A stretch of 6,935 nt of DNA, from contig CAADXT010000076.1 of the NCBI GenBank assembly GCA_900753095.1, positions 1 through 6,935 of the forward strand, given 5' to 3'. Each line of letters begins with the position of its first letter. Positions within the stretch are counted from its first letter, which is position 1. Shown here in pieces: positions 4,826 to 6,935 of the stretch. Position numbers and translations under genes: made by a program. The notes beneath the pieces were generated by a model. The model did no database searches. It saw nothing but the letters and a program-made list of their open reading frames with translations, and was not told where the DNA came from. The stretch comes from Eggerthellaceae bacterium. GTDB lineage: Bacteria > Actinomycetota > Coriobacteriia > Coriobacteriales > Eggerthellaceae.

Positions 4826-4855
4826 AGAGAGGGCGCCCTTCCGAGCGCCCTCTCT
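4826..4855. terminator. Convergent terminator hairpin between Nudix and cupin genes
   Basis: AGAGAGGGCGC (4826-4836) pairs perfectly with GCGCCCTCTCT (4845-4855) over 11 base pairs around an 8-base loop. T-tracts on both sides are short (TTACT on the plus strand). It lies 160 bases after the Nudix stop and 83 bases beyond the cupin stop, so it may serve both directions. The rest of 4666-4938 holds no gene that I can support. Confidence 0.75.
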
Positions 4856-4938
4856 TACTCATCCAAGCAGAAACTCAGGTCATGCATCATGCCAAGAGTT
4901 CCACTCTGAACACGGGTATCTACCGTGCTTCGAAGCTG

Positions 4939-5277
4939 TTACAGCGAATCGTGCTGAGGCACCACGGCGAACACGACCAGGTCCTCATCGTTGGGGTTCT
5001 GTACGGAGTGGAACTTGCCCTCTGCGCAGTAGTGGCACATACCTGGAGCAAGCGGCTCTTCCCCGCCCTCAACGACAACCTTGCCCGTGCCGGACAGCAC
5101 GTACACGATCTCAGAGTTGCCAGCATGCTGATGCCAGCCGATGGAGGAATGAGGGTGCACGGTTGCCTTCATGATGCGGTTGTTGGCATCGACGTATGCC
5201 TGCGTGGTAACAGAGCCCTCGCCTCCCTTGAAATGCTCGGCGGTTACCGGCTGAATAGATTCGAAATCAACCTGCAT
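4939..5277 (-). CDS. Small single-domain cupin protein
   Basis: A 112-residue cytoplasmic beta-barrel protein of the cupin superfamily. Cupin motif 1 is at residues 48-63 (GWHQHAGNSEIVYVLSG), with metal ligands His49, His51 and Glu56. Motif 2 at 87-94 (GKFHSVQN) keeps Gly87, His90 and Asn94. The four ligands imply a bound divalent metal. Stand-alone cupins of this size include isomerases, dioxygenases and proteins of unknown role, so no reaction is assigned. The ATG at 5277 is chosen because AAAGGA stands six bases upstream; a TTG at 5292 would add five residues and include that ribosome binding site in the coding region. The gene is 220 bases downstream of ppc on the same strand; a promoter-like TACGAT (complement of 5314-5319) and the inverted repeat at 5296-5316 suggest separate transcription. 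Confidence 0.92.
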   Translation of the reverse strand: MQVDFESIQPVTAEHFKGGEGSVTTQAYVDANNRIMKATVHPHSSIGWHQHAGNSEIVYVLSGTGKVVVEGGEEPLAPGMCHYCAEGKFHSVQNPNDEDLVVFAVVPQHDSL

Positions 5278-5295
5278 AGCATGTCCTTTCAAATG

Positions 5296-5319
5296 CGATG
5301 CACCTCTTGCGCATCGTAC
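5296..5319 (-). promoter_or_regulatory. Candidate cupin promoter -10 with overlapping inverted repeat
   Basis: CGATGC-N9-GCATCG (5296-5316) is a perfect 6-base inverted repeat. On the minus strand it follows and overlaps the -10-like TACGAT (5314-5319), placing it at the transcription start and 19 bases before the start codon. It could be an operator or a 5' hairpin. The -35 (TTTTAG, 17 bases upstream) is poor. Confidence 0.35.
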
Positions 5320-5497
5320 CTTCCCTTTTGCGCGCCTAAAACGCGCTTTACGCGAAAACTAAAAGCCTAATCCCAATGAACAAAACCCTGCTCTTCACCA
5401 GGCCTTCTGCCTTCTTCGACCTAACGGCCGGGGCCAGCATCCGAAGCCCAGCTCACGAACTCAAAGACGAACGACCAGGCCGCATCTGAGCCGAAAC

Positions 5498-6935
5498 TTA
5501 CCCCGTGTTCTGGAGGCCCGCAGAAACGCCGGTAACCGTGGATAGGATCAGCGACAGGTAATCGGCCTTTTCCTCGGCTGCCATTTCCTCCCCTCGGATG
5601 CGAATGGCGCGCAACGCGCGGACCTGCGCGAGCGAGAGCACATCGATGTAGGGGTTGCGCACACGAACGGCGCGACCAAGCACCCTGCGCTGCGCCAAAG
5701 GCCAGGCGCTGCCCGTGATGGCCAGCACCCACTTGCGGGTGCGCTGCATCTCCTCGAACACCTTCTTGGAAAGATCCTGCCTATCGCCCAGGCACAGGTA
5801 CATCTTGGCAATGCGCTGGTCGGTTTTGGCAATGGACATCTCCAGATTGTCGATGAAGGTAGCGAACAGCGGCCATTCCCGATACGCGCGACGCAGCGAA
5901 TCGATGTCGTCAAGCGCCTCGCAAGCAGTGCCGAAGCCGTACCAGGCGGCCAAGTTGATGCGCGCCTGCGACCAGGAGAACACCCAGGGAATAGTACGCA
6001 GGTCGTCGAGCGACTTCGCACCCAAGCCGCGCTTGGCTGGGCGGCTGCCGATGGGAAGAAGGCCCACTTCGGCAAGGGGCGTTACCGTGGCGAACCAGGG
6101 CGTGAAATCCTCGGTGTTCAGCAAATCGAGGTAGCTTTCATGCGCCGCCTTGTCCAAGGCCTCCGCGATATCGGAGAACTCGTTGGTCATCTGCGTGTTG
6201 GTATGCTCGATGGAAGGCGCCGAGCTCAGCAGGGTCGCCGCCGCCACGCTTTCCACATGGCGTTGAGCCAGAACAGGGTTGCCATAGCGGGCGAAGATGA
6301 CCTCGCCCTGCTCGGTAACCTTGAAACAGCAGTTCACCGAGCCCTTTGGCTGAGCCAGAACCGCGCGGTTCGCCGGGCCGCCGCCGCGACCGACGGCACC
6401 GCCACGACCATGCATCATTACCAAGTCGATGCGATTGCGCTCGGCCCATTGGGCAATGCGGCCCTGAGCCGAATGGAGCGCCAACGTTGCCGTGGTAGGA
6501 CCTGCGTCCTTCGAAGAGTCGGAATAGCCCAGCATCACTTCCATTTTGCGGTTGGTCTGCGCCAAACGACGCTGCACCGCGGGAAGCTCCAGCATCTTGT
6601 CCAGGACGTCGACGCACCCTTCCAGATCTTCCAGCTGCTCGAACAGCGGGATGACATCCAGCTCCGGCACGTCTTCAGCATGCGCGAAGGCCAGCTGGGC
6701 AAGCTCGTACACATCGGCAACATGCTGGGCGCTTTTCGTGAACGAGATGATGTAGCGATGCGCCATCTTCTTGCCGTAACGGCGCTGAATGGAGCCGATG
6801 GCGCGAAACGTGTCGAGCACCTCGCGCGTCATGGGCGCCAAATTGCCGTGGATGCCGTTTTCGCGGATATCGGCCAACGCACGCTCGTGCACCACCGAAT
6901 GCTGGCGGAACTCCATCTCGACCATGTGGAAGCCG
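5498..6935 (-). CDS. ppc: Phosphoenolpyruvate carboxylase, C-terminal part (cut by window edge)
   Basis: The last 478 residues of PEP carboxylase, which makes oxaloacetate from PEP and bicarbonate to replenish C4 acids. The frame is open to the right edge (GFH precedes MVEMEFRQHS), and the full protein is usually near 900 residues, so about half is missing, including the catalytic His of the N-terminal half. Counting from the Met at 6925: GYSDSSKDAG (133-142, Lys139, E. coli K546), HGRGGAVGRGG (172-182, His172, Arg174 and Arg180, E. coli H579, R581, R587), IGSRPAKR (292-299) and LRTIPWVFSW (309-318). The aspartate-inhibitor residues also appear conserved: Arg180, Lys367 (AKTD), Arg423 (VRNPY) and Asn473 in the terminal QNTG, corresponding to E. 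coli R587, K773, R832 and N881. Feedback inhibition by aspartate is therefore likely. No clear terminator follows. Confidence 0.97.
   Translation of the reverse strand, partial: GFHMVEMEFRQHSVVHERALADIRENGIHGNLAPMTREVLDTFRAIGSIQRRYGKKMAHRYIISFTKSAQHVADVYELAQLAFAHAEDVPELDVIPLFEQLEDLEGCVDVLDKMLELPAVQRRLAQTNRKMEVMLGYSDSSKDAGPTTATLALHSAQGRIAQWAERNRIDLVMMHGRGGAVGRGGGPANRAVLAQPKGSVNCCFKVTEQGEVIFARYGNPVLAQRHVESVAAATLLSSAPSIEHTNTQMTNEFSDIAEALDKAAHESYLDLLNTEDFTPWFATVTPLAEVGLLPIGSRPAKRGLGAKSLDDLRTIPWVFSWSQARINLAAWYGFGTACEALDDIDSLRRAYREWPLFATFIDNLEMSIAKTDQRIAKMYLCLGDRQDLSKKVFEEMQRTRKWVLAITGSAWPLAQRRVLGRAVRVRNPYIDVLSLAQVRALRAIRIRGEEMAAEEKADYLSLILSTVTGVSAGLQNTG

Noticed and set aside
4608..5174. 188-codon and overlapping 162-codon frames on the plus strand across 4608-5370
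   Set aside because: They overlap the Nudix 3' end, the convergent terminator and the cupin gene in antisense, and lack family motifs.
5382..5402. Terminator for ppc (CCTG/CAGG followed by TTTT on the minus strand)
   Set aside because: Only four base pairs with an 8-base loop; not convincing as an intrinsic terminator.

Overview
The window looks like a chromosomal segment from a moderately high-GC bacterium, most likely an actinobacterium of the class Coriobacteriia (Eggerthellaceae- or Coriobacteriaceae-like). This placement is inferred from gene content and protein style (PEP carboxylase ending, DAACS symporter, Nudix and cupin proteins, CCA-encoding tRNA genes); no marker in the window proves it. 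The genes are compact, mostly monocistronic and change strand often. Layout, left to right: a tRNA-Gly(GCC) gene on the minus strand with its own promoter (1-119); a divergent regulatory module made of a LexA/CI-type self-cleaving repressor (145-813, minus), a 69-residue Cro-like HTH protein (920-1129, plus) and a DUF1292-like small acidic protein (1177-1473, plus); a long foldback that may act as a terminator (1493-1572); a sodium or proton:dicarboxylate/glutamate symporter (1700-3022, plus) with a clear terminator; a roughly 400-base non-coding stretch rich in repeats (poly-C tract, tandem 76-base-period repeat, 98-base foldback); a tRNA-Cys/tRNA-Gly pair on the minus strand (3533-3729) with promoter and terminators; a stretch without a convincing gene (3771-4104); a Nudix hydrolase (4105-4665, plus); a shared convergent terminator; a small cupin (4939-5277, minus); and the C-terminal half of PEP carboxylase (5498-6935, minus), which runs off the right edge. 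The most interesting part is 145-1473. Two 17-base palindromic sites of the form TACC-N9-GGTA, identical at 14 of 17 positions, sit in the divergent promoter region and again just upstream of the DUF1292-like gene. The repressor keeps the Ala-Gly cleavage site and Ser/Lys dyad at exactly the spacing of E. coli LexA. Together these suggest a small lysogeny-like, damage-responsive switch controlling a two-gene output, with no phage structural or integrase gene in view. PEP carboxylase (oxaloacetate synthesis) and the dicarboxylate/amino-acid symporter both touch C4-dicarboxylate metabolism but are not in one operon. The tRNA-Gly genes at 3-78 and 3654-3729 differ at two bases and share promoter architecture, so they are an old duplication rather than att-site copies. 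The repeats at 3177-3460 have no assigned function; they may belong to a dispersed intergenic repeat family of the host.
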